DNA of 64,000 nt, taken from contig JBKBSO010000006.1 in NCBI GenBank assembly GCA_046291695.1, positions 1 through 64,000 of the forward strand. The letters run 5' to 3'. The first letter of the stretch is position 1. Every line of letters starts with the position of its first letter. The notes beneath the pieces are model-generated. The model did not search any database. It worked only from the letters and a program-made list of their open reading frames with translations, and was not told where the DNA came from. Shown piece by piece: positions 34,222 to 43,129 of the stretch. Position numbers and translations under genes: made by a program. This DNA is from PNNG01 sp046291695. GTDB taxonomy: Bacteria > Bacteroidota > Bacteroidia > UBA7662.

Positions 34222-35415
34222 ATGAAAAGCATAGAGGACGTAAATTTCGCAGGCCGTAAGGTGGTCATGCGCGTTGATTTTAACGTGCCGCTCCACAAAG
34301 AAAGCCGCGAAGTAACCGACGATACCCGTATTCGTGCCGCGGTAGCCAGTATCCAAAAGATATTGGCCGATGGCGGATCGGTGGTTTTGATGTCGCATTT
34401 GGGCCGCCCAAAAGAGGGCCCCGAAGACAAATATTCACTTCGACACACCGTTGCCAGTTGTAGTCAGCTTTTGGGTGTATCTGTGAAGTTTGTGAACGAT
34501 TGCATCAGCGAAGCATCTTTCGCCATGTCGGCAGCTTTGCAGCCAGGTGAAGTGTTGTTGCTCGAGAATGTGCGATTTTATAAGCAAGAAGAAAAAGGCG
34601 ATGTGGCTTTTGCCGAGCAGTTGGCTAAGCATGGCGATTTTTACGTGAACGATGCCTTTGGCACCGCTCACCGCGAGCACGCCAGCACGGCCACCATGAC
34701 GCGATTTTTTGGCGAAAACAAAGCTGCTGGTTACCTCATGGCAGCTGAACTTAAAAATGCAGATAAGGTAATTAAACATGCCGAACGACCTTTTACCGCC
34801 ATCATGGGCGGGGCAAAGGTGTCTGACAAGATCATGATTATTGAAAATCTGCTCGATCGCGTAGATAACTTGTTGATTGGAGGAGGTATGGTTTTTACCT
34901 TTTTTAAGGCCATGGGCGGCAGCATCGGAAATTCGCTGTGCGAAGACGACAAGCTCGAGCTGGCCTTACAACTCATCGAAAAAGCCAAAGCCAAGGGCGT
35001 TAACCTGGTGCTGCCGGTGGATTCGGTGGTGGCCGATGCCTTTTCGAACGATGCCAACACGGCTGTGGCCGACAATACGTCCATTGAAGCAGGGTGGATG
35101 GGGCTCGATTTAGGTCCCCAAGCCATTGCCCAGTTCACCGAAGTAATCGCCAACAGTAAAACCGTGCTTTGGAATGGTCCTGCCGGCGTTTTTGAAATGC
35201 CGAAATTCGAAGCTGGTACCAAAGCCGTGGCTGAAGCCATCGTGCAGGCCACTTCAAAAGGCGCTTTCTCACTCATAGGCGGGGGCGACTCTGCTGCGGC
35301 CATCAACCAATTTGGCTTGGCCGATGAGGTGAGTTATGTAAGCACTGGTGGTGGCGCCTTGCTTGAATATATGGAAGGCAAGGAGTTGCCGGGTGTGGCG
35401 GCGCTGGGCTTTTAA
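34222..35415 (+). CDS. pgk: Phosphoglycerate kinase
   Basis: 397 residues. Substrate: 1,3-bisphosphoglycerate + ADP. Motifs: VVMRVDFNVPLH, DDTRIRAAVASIQ, VVLMSHLGRPK, LLLENVRFYKQEEK, FTAIMGGAKVSDKI, TVLWNGPAGVFE and SLIGGGDSAAAINQF. Two-domain monomer of normal length. Operon partner of gap. Confidence 0.97.
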   Translation: MKSIEDVNFAGRKVVMRVDFNVPLHKESREVTDDTRIRAAVASIQKILADGGSVVLMSHLGRPKEGPEDKYSLRHTVASCSQLLGVSVKFVNDCISEASFAMSAALQPGEVLLLENVRFYKQEEKGDVAFAEQLAKHGDFYVNDAFGTAHREHASTATMTRFFGENKAAGYLMAAELKNADKVIKHAERPFTAIMGGAKVSDKIMIIENLLDRVDNLLIGGGMVFTFFKAMGGSIGNSLCEDDKLELALQLIEKAKAKGVNLVLPVDSVVADAFSNDANTAVADNTSIEAGWMGLDLGPQAIAQFTEVIANSKTVLWNGPAGVFEMPKFEAGTKAVAEAIVQATSKGAFSLIGGGDSAAAINQFGLADEVSYVSTGGGALLEYMEGKELPGVAALGF

Positions 35416-35430
35416 AACACATTGATTTAA

Positions 35431-35463
35431 GATTTCTGATTTCCGATTTCGGAGGTAAGATTT
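35431..35463. repeat. Isolated copy of the GATTTC repeat element
   Basis: gatttctgatttccgatttc followed by ggaggtaagattt matches the GATTTC part of the composite blocks at 9215 and 18255, here between pgk and its terminator. Confidence 0.7.
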
Positions 35464-35465
35464 GG

Positions 35466-35498
35466 GGCCGTTTTCCTTCGGGGAGACGGTCTTTTTTT
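35466..35498 (+). terminator. Terminator after gap-pgk
   Basis: GGCCGTTTTCC / GGGAGACGGTC stem with a TTCG tetraloop followed by T7, 50 bp after the pgk stop. Confidence 0.85.
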
Positions 35499-35688
35499 GT
35501 TGAAACAGGGAGTTCTTTCAGGGCATGGAGGATTATTGATGTGCCTCAGTACATCTTACTTAATTGCGGATAAAATGATCGTTGGGTGAAGGCTAAGTGA
35601 TTTTGTGTTTGAAATCGCTTTGGTATGATTTTTTGGTTTTGACGATTTTTTTACTTACTTATTCCGTTAGTAATGTTCATAGGTAGTA

Positions 35689-35970
35689 ATGATTAAGGCT
35701 TTTGTCGATAAACCAACTGAAATGATATGGAATGGCATTCGATCAAAGTTGTTGCCACCGGATATTCAGGAAGTTGCTCGTTGTAAGCTAAGGATGGTTA
35801 ATAATGCCCAAGATGTAACTGACTTGAGAATCCCCCCGACGAATAGACTAGAGAAATTGAAGTGGAATTTGCAAGCCTATTATAGCATTCGAATCAACAA
35901 TCAATGGCGGTTGGTTATTCAATGGATTGGTATTGACATTTACGACGTGAAAATAGTAGATTGTCAATAA
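35689..35970 (+). CDS. higB: HigB-like toxin (RelE/ParE superfamily)
   Basis: 93 residues. The C-terminal half matches HigB: RLEKLKWNLQAYYSIRINNQ, WRLVIQW and YDVKIVD at the end. HigB toxins are ribosome-dependent mRNA endonucleases. Basic residues expected at the active site are present. A downstream XRE-type antitoxin frame is in the usual toxin-first HigBA order, 9 bp after the stop. A direct repeat TAGTAATG (35668 and 35684) overlaps the start codon and could be part of the HigA operator; that is speculative. The antitoxin is frameshifted, which makes the locus odd. Confidence 0.85.
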   Translation: MIKAFVDKPTEMIWNGIRSKLLPPDIQEVARCKLRMVNNAQDVTDLRIPPTNRLEKLKWNLQAYYSIRINNQWRLVIQWIGIDIYDVKIVDCQ

Positions 35971-35979
35971 GTTCAAGTT

Positions 35980-36278
35980 ATGGAAAAGCTGAAGCACATA
36001 CATCCGGGGGAGATCTTGTTAAGGAGTTTCTAATACCCATGGGGATCTCCGCCTACCGATTGGCAAAGGAGACTTTTCTGCCACAAACGCGCATTTCGGA
36101 GATCATCAAAGGGAATAGAGGTGTTTCGGCGGATACAGCATTACGTTTCTCTAAATCCCTTGGAACATCAGCCAAGTTTTGGTTAGGCTTACAGGATGAT
36201 TATGATTTAGAAGCAGAGCAAAGGCAGAAAGAGCAGCTTTTTGATAGAATTAAACCTATGCGAATGGATGTCGCATGA
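35980..36278 (+). pseudogene. higA: HigA-like antitoxin with N-terminal frameshift
   Basis: From the ATG at 35980 the frame reads MEKLKHIHPGEILL, the normal HigA beginning, but then hits a stop at 36031. The remaining body (KEFLIPMGISAYRLAKETFL, TRISEIIKGNRGVSADTALR, FSKSLGTSAKFWLGLQ) continues in the neighbouring frame to 36278. One extra A near 36021 would restore HigA. Alternatives are a TTG start at 35961 with a different N-terminus, or an ATG at 36039 that keeps the helix-turn-helix but loses the first helix. Sequencing error is possible. Confidence 0.8.
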
Positions 36279-36362
36279 GGCCATAAGCAAAATGGAATTT
36301 CCACATTGAATGACAGCATGGTAGGTGTCTGCTTGTCTCTGTTCTTTTCAGTTTTACCGCTC

Positions 36363-36400
36363 AAAGCCCCAATGCTTGTCGAGTTTTGGGGCTTTTTTTT
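36363..36400 (+). terminator. Terminator after the HigBA locus
   Basis: AAAGCCCC / GGGGCTTT stem followed by T8. It also insulates the dcw cluster from upstream reading. Confidence 0.85.
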
Positions 36401-36453
36401 GACCTGTGATGGACTTAGTCGCTTGCGCACGGAAGTGCACGGGTCGAAATCCT

Positions 36454-36468
36454 CCCACTTTATCCCAC
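36454..36468 (-). promoter_or_regulatory. Two minus-strand GTGGG boxes at 10-bp spacing
   Basis: CCCAC at 36454 and 36464 (GTGGG on the minus strand) have the same 10-bp period as the MraZ boxes found 200 bp downstream on the plus strand. A TCCAC at 36481 is out of phase. Possible second MraZ site or chance. Confidence 0.35.
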
Positions 36469-36652
36469 TATTTGGGAAAATCCACCTAAACAAGTTTTTT
36501 TCGAAGGCTTTTTGTGTGTGAAGCTCGATTAATTGCCGGGCAAGTCGACGTCTGTGCAGCATGCATCGGCCGGACTCGTTTGGAATGAACAGTGAAATAG
36601 AGGGCTTCAGATGCGTTTTGTCTTGTGCAATACCTCTGTGGATAAAAACAGG

Positions 36653-36687
36653 GTGTCTTTTGGTGGGGAAAAGTGGGAGAATGTGGA
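36653..36687 (+). promoter_or_regulatory. MraZ operator: GTGGG boxes with 10-bp period
   Basis: GTGTC at 36653, GTGGG at 36663, GTGGG at 36673 and GTGGA at 36683. The spacing GTGGG-N5 matches the known MraZ binding site (tandem TGGGN with 5-bp spacers). They lie 36-70 bp before the mraZ GTG start, as expected for autorepression of the dcw cluster. Confidence 0.8.
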
Positions 36688-36722
36688 ATTGTTTGTACCT
36701 TAGTGTTTGTAAAGCACTATCC

Positions 36723-37172
36723 GTGACCCAGTTCTTAGGTGAATTTGAAGTGAAGCTCGATGCGAAAGCGCGCCTGGTGATGCCGGCGGGTTTACTGCGT
36801 CAACTGCCTGCAGAGGCAGGGGGGCGGCTTGTGCTTAATCGGGGTTTCGAAAAAAATCTAGTATTGTATCCTGCCAATGAATGGCAGGTAATTGTGGAGG
36901 GCTTAAACAAGCTCAATCCTTATGTAAAAGAAAACCGGGAGTTTGTCCGCTATTTCCTGCGAGGGGCTACTCCTATTGAGCTCGACAGTGCGAATCGCAT
37001 CCTTTTGCCAAAGCCCTTGCAGGAGTATGCTGAAATAGAAAAAGACCTGGTATTGTCGGGTAATCTGAACAACATTGAAATTTGGAGCAAGCAGTTACAT
37101 GCTGCAGTGATGGACAAGGAGCCGGTCGATTTTTCGGATTTGGCTGAAAAAGTAATGGGAGGCCTGCGCTGA
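36723..37172 (+). CDS. mraZ: Transcriptional regulator MraZ
   Basis: 149 residues from GTG at 36723. The open frame reaches 36561, but that would run through the operator, and the family starts at TQFLGEFEVKLDAKARLVMPAG. MraZ has two AbrB-like swapped-hairpin halves; the second is FVRYFLRGATPIELDSANRI, LLPKPLQEYAEIEKDLVLSG. It forms a ring-shaped oligomer that binds the GTGGG boxes upstream and represses the division cluster. Stop TGA overlaps the rsmH ATG by 1 bp. Confidence 0.92.
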   Translation: MTQFLGEFEVKLDAKARLVMPAGLLRQLPAEAGGRLVLNRGFEKNLVLYPANEWQVIVEGLNKLNPYVKENREFVRYFLRGATPIELDSANRILLPKPLQEYAEIEKDLVLSGNLNNIEIWSKQLHAAVMDKEPVDFSDLAEKVMGGLR

Positions 37173-38083
37173 TGACTGCTCAAGCCTATCACTTGCCGGT
37201 AATGCTGACCGAATGTATCGACGGTTTGGACATTAAGCCGGCCGGCACTTATGTGGATGTGACTTTTGGGGGAGGAGGCCATAGCCGTGCCATTCTGAAC
37301 AAGTTGGGCCCGGGTGGCCGATTGATTTCGTTTGATCAGGATCCTGATGTGCACTCCCAGCTTCCGCAGGATACTCGTTTTACTTTTGTGGATGCCAATT
37401 TCCGGTTTCTTAAGCGTTTTTTACGCTTACATGGCGCCTTGCCTGTAGATGGTATTTTGGCTGATCTGGGAGTAAGTTCACATCAGTTTGATGAGGCTGA
37501 GCGCGGTTTTAGTTTTCGTTTCGACGCCGCGCTCGACATGCGCATGGATAGCCGTTCGGCTAAAACTGCTCGGGATCTCATCAACGAATACGACGAAACG
37601 CAATTGCGTGATGTGCTTCGTAAATATGGAGAGCTGAGTAATGCCAGCCGCTTGGCACGTCTTATTGTGCATGCACGCACCAAAGGGCCAATTAATAGCA
37701 TTGAGCAGCTCAAGCAGGCTACTGCAGCTGCGATGGGTAATGAGAAGCCGGCTAAATTTTATGCCAAAATTTTTCAGGCGATTCGAATTGAGCTAAATGA
37801 AGAAATGCAGGCGCTCGAAGAGTTTTTATTGCAGTGCGCCGAAGTTATTCGTCCTGGAGGTCGATTGGTGGTAATGAGTTACCACTCGCTTGAAGACCGC
37901 TTGGTGAAGCACCTCATAAAGCAGGGCAATTTAGAAGGCAAGACCGAAAAAGATTTTTTTGGCAATGATTTAAGACCATTCGACCCGCTGCAAGGGCGTG
38001 CGGTGGTGGCTTCGGAAGCCGAACAAGCTGAAAACCCGCGTTCGCGCAGTGCAAAACTCAGGATAGGAGTACGCAGGGCATGA
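37172..38083 (+). CDS. rsmH: 16S rRNA (cytosine1402-N4)-methyltransferase RsmH (MraW)
   Basis: 303 residues. Methylates C1402 in the ribosomal P site. SAM-binding Rossmann motif VDVTFGGGGHSRAIL; also YHLPVMLTECIDGL at the start, DGILADLGVSSHQFDEAERGF with the family's LGVSS-Q, and RPGGRLVVMSYHSLEDRLVK near the end. Length normal (~300). Starts in the mraZ stop and its end overlaps the next gene by 4 bp. Confidence 0.95.
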   Translation: MTAQAYHLPVMLTECIDGLDIKPAGTYVDVTFGGGGHSRAILNKLGPGGRLISFDQDPDVHSQLPQDTRFTFVDANFRFLKRFLRLHGALPVDGILADLGVSSHQFDEAERGFSFRFDAALDMRMDSRSAKTARDLINEYDETQLRDVLRKYGELSNASRLARLIVHARTKGPINSIEQLKQATAAAMGNEKPAKFYAKIFQAIRIELNEEMQALEEFLLQCAEVIRPGGRLVVMSYHSLEDRLVKHLIKQGNLEGKTEKDFFGNDLRPFDPLQGRAVVASEAEQAENPRSRSAKLRIGVRRA

Positions 38084-38445
38084 ATACTTTTAAACCCAAT
38101 ACCGAACCCCAACCACAAGCTAAGCAACGACGGTCGTTCAATCCTTTTCGACTGCTTGACCCGGAGCAATACATCAAAACCCAGGCAGTGATTCATCACT
38201 TGCCTTTCGTGCTTTTTTGTGGCTTTTTGGCGCTTTTGTATATCGCCAATGCACATACAGTTGAAAAACGCATTCGCAAAATTAATCGACTCGAAAGCGA
38301 GATGAAAGATTTGCGTGCTGAATACATTTCGCTCAAAAGCGAGCTGATGTACCTGAGTAAACAAAGTGAAGTTGCTAAAAGGGTAGAGTTAGCCGGTTTG
38401 AAAGAGCTGCGCAGCGCCCCTAAAAAAATCTATCTGAACCGATGA
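38080..38445 (+). CDS. FtsL-like cell division protein
   Basis: 121 residues. Basic/Pro-rich cytoplasmic N-terminus, one transmembrane helix (VIHHLPFVLFCGFLALLYIA, ~residues 38-57), then a periplasmic coiled coil (KRIRKINRLESEMKDLRAEY, then ISLKSELMYLSK). Position between rsmH and ftsI, size and topology are those of FtsL, which pairs with DivIC/FtsB and FtsQ in the divisome. In Bacteroidota it is usually annotated as FtsL-like protein. Overlaps both neighbours by 4 bp. Confidence 0.85.
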   Translation: MNTFKPNTEPQPQAKQRRSFNPFRLLDPEQYIKTQAVIHHLPFVLFCGFLALLYIANAHTVEKRIRKINRLESEMKDLRAEYISLKSELMYLSKQSEVAKRVELAGLKELRSAPKKIYLNR

Positions 38446-40535
38446 GTACCAAGCACGACATCGTCCGACGGATTTACCTTTCCTTTGCGTTCATCGCTTT
38501 GTTGGGCTTGGGCATTATTTTACAAGCGGCGCGTATACAAACCGTACAAGGACACTATTACCGAAACATGGCCGATAGCTTGACTACGGCTTACCGCACT
38601 ATAGAAGCCATACGTGGAAATATATATGCTGCTGACGGCAGCTTACTGGCTACATCGGTACCCATTTACGATGTTCGTATGGACACCCGTGTGGATGGCC
38701 TCACTGATCAGATTTTTGAGCAGAAAATAGATTCGCTGGCGCGTGGCCTGGCCCGGGTGTTTGGAGACCAAGCTCCTGCAGAATATTCTCGTAAACTTCG
38801 TGAAGCACGTCGTTTGGGTAAGCGCAATTTTCTCATTCGCCGCAACATCGACTTTCAGCAATTGCAGGCGGTGAAAGCCCTGCCTATCCTCAACCTTGGA
38901 CGTTATACTGGCGGCTTAGTGGTTGAGCAAAAAACCAAAAGAGAAATGCCATTCCGACATCTCGCCAGGCGCACCATCGGTTATGCCATTGCCGATGTAG
39001 CGCCGGTGGGGTTGGAGGGTGCCTATAACCAGGAGTTAGCGGGAATAGGAGGCAAACGTTTGATGCAAAAAATTGCAGGAGGGGTATGGATTCCGATTAA
39101 CGATCGGGATGAAATAGAGCCTCGGCATGGCAATGACATCCTCACCACCATCGATATCAATATTCAGGATGTAACCGAAGCGGCTTTGTTGCGGGCGCTC
39201 GAGCGGCATCAGGCCGACCATGGCTGTGCCATTGTGATGGAAGTTGCTACAGGGCAAATAAAGGCCATTGCGAATTTGGGGCGCGACAATGAAGAAGGAA
39301 GTTATTACGAAAAATACAATTACGCTATTGGTGAAAGTGCTGAGCCGGGCTCAACCATCAAGCTTGCTTCGCTCATGGTAGCCTTAGAGCGCGGTGACGT
39401 TCAGCTCAGCGATAGTATTGATCTCGAAAAGGGGCAGTTTCGCTTTTACGATCGCATCATGCGCGATTCTGAAAAACACGATTACCGAAATACTACAATG
39501 AGTCAGATGTTTGCCATCAGTTCTAATGTGGGTGTTTCGCGTTTGATTAACGAATTGTATGGCAACAAGCCTGAATTGTATGTAGATGGGCTTAGGAAGC
39601 TTGGTTTGGGGGTGACTACGGGAATAGAAATTGCCGGTGAAGGAGAACCGTTAATTAAAGACCCCAAGCAGCGCGATTGGAGCGGGGTAACCTTGCCTTG
39701 GATGAGCGTAGGTTATGAATTGCGTTTAACTCCTTTGCAGGTGTTGACGTTTTACAATGCTGTAGCGAATGGTGGTACCATGATGAAGCCATATTTGGTG
39801 CAAGAGGTTCAGCGTTATGGTGAACCCGTAAAGCGCTACAAAGACGAAGTCTTGATTAGTAGCATTGCTTCCAAAAAGACCATTGGTCAAGCACGCGAAT
39901 TGCTGGAGGAGGTAATGATAAGTGGTACCGGCAAACATTTGCAGGGTAAGGAATACCGTGCAGCCGGAAAAACGGGCACAGCGCTTATCGCTGAAAAAGG
40001 CTCTTACCGTCAGAGCATAAAATATCGCGCTTCTTTTGCAGGTTATTTTCCTGCCGAGGATCCCCGATACAGCGTTATAGTAGTAATTGCCGACCCTCGA
40101 ATGGGTGTATATTACGGAGGATGGGTGGCAGGGCCGGTTTTCCGTGAAATCGCCGATAAAGTTTATGCCTCGCACATCAACCCTTACCTAATGGCTGAAA
40201 TGCCTGAGGAGCGTCCGCGTAAAGTGCTGCTTAAAAACGGCCGATGGGACGAATCAGAATTGGTATTGCGTCAGCTCAAGTTGAAGTATGAAGGCAGTCC
40301 GGAATCCGAATGGGTACGCGCCTATGGTGTTGACAGCCTCCAATTGGCCGAATTGCGTATGGAAAGCGGATTGGTGCCTTCGGTAGCCGGTATGGGGCTT
40401 AAGGATGCACTCTATCTGCTCGAAAATGCAGGTTTGCGAGTGCTGCCCATAGGTAAGGGCAAGGTTGTGCGTCAGAGTTTGCGTGCAGGTACACCATTTC
40501 AAAAGAATCAGGAAATCGTAATTGAACTCAGCTGA
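38442..40535 (+). CDS. ftsI: Penicillin-binding protein FtsI/PBP3 with C-terminal PASTA domain
   Basis: 697 residues. Septal peptidoglycan transpeptidase anchored by one TM helix (~12-29, IYLSFAFIALLGLGIILQ). Dimerisation region, then transpeptidase with active Ser in EPGSTIKLAS (SxxK), SSN in AISSNVGVSR and KTG in AAGKTGTALI. After the transpeptidase, residues ~630-697 form one PASTA domain (VPSVAGMGLKDALYLLENAG, then KGKVVRQSLRAGT). PASTA on FtsI is common in Bacteroidota and Firmicutes and may sense muropeptides or bind glycan. Start overlaps the ftsL-like gene (ATGA) and the stop abuts murE. Confidence 0.95.
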   Translation: MSTKHDIVRRIYLSFAFIALLGLGIILQAARIQTVQGHYYRNMADSLTTAYRTIEAIRGNIYAADGSLLATSVPIYDVRMDTRVDGLTDQIFEQKIDSLARGLARVFGDQAPAEYSRKLREARRLGKRNFLIRRNIDFQQLQAVKALPILNLGRYTGGLVVEQKTKREMPFRHLARRTIGYAIADVAPVGLEGAYNQELAGIGGKRLMQKIAGGVWIPINDRDEIEPRHGNDILTTIDINIQDVTEAALLRALERHQADHGCAIVMEVATGQIKAIANLGRDNEEGSYYEKYNYAIGESAEPGSTIKLASLMVALERGDVQLSDSIDLEKGQFRFYDRIMRDSEKHDYRNTTMSQMFAISSNVGVSRLINELYGNKPELYVDGLRKLGLGVTTGIEIAGEGEPLIKDPKQRDWSGVTLPWMSVGYELRLTPLQVLTFYNAVANGGTMMKPYLVQEVQRYGEPVKRYKDEVLISSIASKKTIGQARELLEEVMISGTGKHLQGKEYRAAGKTGTALIAEKGSYRQSIKYRASFAGYFPAEDPRYSVIVVIADPRMGVYYGGWVAGPVFREIADKVYASHINPYLMAEMPEERPRKVLLKNGRWDESELVLRQLKLKYEGSPESEWVRAYGVDSLQLAELRMESGLVPSVAGMGLKDALYLLENAGLRVLPIGKGKVVRQSLRAGTPFQKNQEIVIELS

Positions 40536-41989
40536 TGCAGGTATTGAGCGACATATTATATAAGGCAGGAGCGGTAGAAATTCACGGCAGTACCAAGCGC
40601 AGCATCAGTGCGTTGAGCCTTGATTCGCGCAAGGTACAGCCGGGCGGCTTGTTTGTAGCCATCCGAGGTGCTGCCCATGACGGGCATGCGTTCATCGACA
40701 AAGCGGTTGGCTTGGGAGCAGCAGCGGTGGTATGTGAAAGTTTGCCCGATAGTATGCATCCGGAAGTGACGTACATTCGGGTAAGCGACAGCGGTAAGGC
40801 CTTGGGGTGGATGGCTACCAATTTTTACGATCATCCATCAAGTCGGTTGAAACTGGTAGGCATTACCGGCACCAACGGTAAAACCACGGTGGTCAATTTG
40901 CTTTTTGATTTATTTACATCGCTTGGCTATCCTTGCGGCCTGTTGTCAACCGTTGGCAATCGTATTGGCCCTCGCTTACTCGAAGCTACCCATACTACCC
41001 CTGATGCAATCAGCCTAAATGCCATGTTGGCCGATATGGTAGAGGCGGGGTGCAGCCATGCCTTTATGGAAGTGAGCTCACATGCGGCTCATCAGCACCG
41101 TATAGAAGGTTTAAACTTTTCTGTGGCCATATTCAGCAATATTACCCACGATCACCTCGATTATCACGGCACTTTCGACAACTATATTAAAGCCAAGAAA
41201 TCGTTTTTCGACCGGCTGTCCACAGGGGCAACTGCTTTGGTTAATCGCGACGATAAAAACGGCATGGTGATGGTGCAAAATACCCGTGCGCGGGTGAGCA
41301 CTTACAGTCTTCAGAACCAGGCTGATTTCAGGGCAAAAATACTGGAGAATAATTTTTCGGGCTTGCACTTATTGCTCGATGGCACCGACTTTTTCAGCGG
41401 TTTGATGGGTAGTTTTAATGCCTATAACTTGTTGGCGGCTTACGCTACTGCCCAAATTTTGGGTGAAGATAAGCTGGAGGTGCTTACAGCACTTTCTTCT
41501 ATACAGGCACCCAGTGGGCGTTTCGAATATGTACGTTCGGCCCGTTTGGTGACCGGTATTGTAGATTATGCTCATACGCCCGACGCCCTTGAAAATGTGT
41601 TGCGTACCATTCGCGACATTCGTCAGGGCAACGAGCGTATCATAACGGTGGTGGGATGCGGGGGTGATCGCGATAAGGCCAAGCGCCCGGTTATGGCAGC
41701 ATTGGCAGCCCGTTTCAGCGATAAAACCATATTTACGAGCGACAATCCCCGCTCCGAAGATCCCGAGCGTATCCTAGACGAAATGATGGCCGGGTTAAAG
41801 CTGGAGCAGAAGATCAACACCCTGCGCATCAGCGACCGCGCTGAAGCCATTCGTGCGGCTTGCATGCTGGCACAAGCGGGCGACATCATTTTGGTAGCCG
41901 GCAAGGGGCACGAAACCTATCAGGAAATCGCCGGTGTGCGCTATCCTTTCGACGATAAAGCAGAACTCATCAAACAACTCAACAGTTAA
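40535..41989 (+). CDS. murE: UDP-MurNAc-tripeptide synthetase MurE (meso-DAP adding)
   Basis: 484 residues. ATP-dependent addition of the third residue to UDP-MurNAc-L-Ala-D-Glu. P-loop GITGTNGKTTVVNLL; Mur middle domain with EVSSHAAHQHRIEGL and NITHDHLDYH; C-terminal DYAHTPDALENVL and the specificity motif DNPRSEDPE, which predicts meso-diaminopimelate rather than lysine. Cytosolic. The gene begins in the last base of the ftsI stop. Confidence 0.96.
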   Translation: MQVLSDILYKAGAVEIHGSTKRSISALSLDSRKVQPGGLFVAIRGAAHDGHAFIDKAVGLGAAAVVCESLPDSMHPEVTYIRVSDSGKALGWMATNFYDHPSSRLKLVGITGTNGKTTVVNLLFDLFTSLGYPCGLLSTVGNRIGPRLLEATHTTPDAISLNAMLADMVEAGCSHAFMEVSSHAAHQHRIEGLNFSVAIFSNITHDHLDYHGTFDNYIKAKKSFFDRLSTGATALVNRDDKNGMVMVQNTRARVSTYSLQNQADFRAKILENNFSGLHLLLDGTDFFSGLMGSFNAYNLLAAYATAQILGEDKLEVLTALSSIQAPSGRFEYVRSARLVTGIVDYAHTPDALENVLRTIRDIRQGNERIITVVGCGGDRDKAKRPVMAALAARFSDKTIFTSDNPRSEDPERILDEMMAGLKLEQKINTLRISDRAEAIRAACMLAQAGDIILVAGKGHETYQEIAGVRYPFDDKAELIKQLNS

Positions 41990-41992
41990 GCC

Positions 41993-43129
41993 ATGCTCTA
42001 TTATCTATTTGAATACCTCAATACCCAATACGACCTCACTGGAACGGGGGTTTTTCGGTACATTTCGTTCAGGGCCTCCCTAGCTGCAATTCTGAGTTTG
42101 CTCATCAGCTTGTTCATCGGAAAGCGCATCATCAATTTCCTCAAGGCCAAACAAATTGGTGAGAGTATCCGTACTTCGGGCCCCGAAAGCCATTTCAGTA
42201 AAAAAGGGACGCCCACCATGGGGGGTATCATCATCTTGCTGAGCATCATTATTCCAACCTTATTGGTTGCCAAGCTCGAGAATGTGTATGTACTCGTGAT
42301 GCTGTTTGCAACCATTTGGATGGGTGCCATCGGTCTCACTGACGATTATATTAAGGTATTCCTCAAAAATAAGCAGGGCTTACGTGGTAAGTTTAAGGTG
42401 ATGGGGCAAATTGGCCTCGGCATCATCATTGCCGCCACCCTCTTTTTTCATCCTGATGTGCAATCTATTGCGCTCAAAACCAATCTTCCCATAACTAAAA
42501 TCATGTTGGACTATGGTAGTTTGGCACCCACGGCAGGCTTCGCTTGGCTCATCTACTTCCTGGTTATCATTTTTATCGTAACAGCAGTTACCAATGCGGT
42601 AAACCTCACCGATGGAATCGATGGCTTGGCAGCAGGGGTGTCGGCCATTGTAGGAACCGGATTGGGTATACTGGCTTATATGAGCGGGAACACCATTTTG
42701 GCTGATTACCTAAATATCCTTTACGTGCCGCTATCGGGTGAGGTTGTGGTTTTTTTAGCTGCCTTGGTGGGTGCCTGTATAGGCTTTATCTGGTATAACA
42801 GCTTCCCGGCTCAGGTATTCATGGGCGATACGGGTTCACTTGCACTTGGTGGTGCGTTTGCCGCAGTGGCCATCATCATTAAAATGGAACTCTTGCTGCC
42901 CATCCTTTGTGGTATTTTTTTCGTCGAAAGCCTGTCGGTGATTTTACAGGTGAGTTACTTTAAGTACACTAAGAAAAAATATGGTGAAGGTCGTCGCATC
43001 TTCCGCATGTCGCCCATTCACCACCACTACGAACTCAAAGGAATTCCCGAGCCCAAAATAGTAACCCGATTTTGGATTGTCGCCATCTTCCTGGTGATAG
43101 TAACCATCGCCTTACTCAAACTCAGATAA
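41993..43129 (+). CDS. mraY: Phospho-N-acetylmuramoyl-pentapeptide transferase MraY
   Basis: 378 residues with about ten transmembrane helices. Transfers phospho-MurNAc-pentapeptide to undecaprenyl phosphate to form lipid I. Motifs: KKGTPTMGGIIIL near residue 70, GLTDDYIKV with the catalytic Asp pair, AVNLTDGIDGLAAG, and the cytoplasmic HHHYELKGIPEPKIVTRFW near the end. Stop overlaps the murD ATG by 1 bp. Confidence 0.97.
   Translation: MLYYLFEYLNTQYDLTGTGVFRYISFRASLAAILSLLISLFIGKRIINFLKAKQIGESIRTSGPESHFSKKGTPTMGGIIILLSIIIPTLLVAKLENVYVLVMLFATIWMGAIGLTDDYIKVFLKNKQGLRGKFKVMGQIGLGIIIAATLFFHPDVQSIALKTNLPITKIMLDYGSLAPTAGFAWLIYFLVIIFIVTAVTNAVNLTDGIDGLAAGVSAIVGTGLGILAYMSGNTILADYLNILYVPLSGEVVVFLAALVGACIGFIWYNSFPAQVFMGDTGSLALGGAFAAVAIIIKMELLLPILCGIFFVESLSVILQVSYFKYTKKKYGEGRRIFRMSPIHHHYELKGIPEPKIVTRFWIVAIFLVIVTIALLKLR

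Noticed and set aside
35961..36278. HigA from the TTG at 35961 as an intact gene
   Set aside because: Its first ~20 residues do not resemble HigA, whereas the ATG at 35980 gives the normal N-terminus in the other frame; a frameshift is the better reading.
36306..36521. 71-codon frame between higA and mraZ
   Set aside because: Runs through a terminator hairpin and has no family features.
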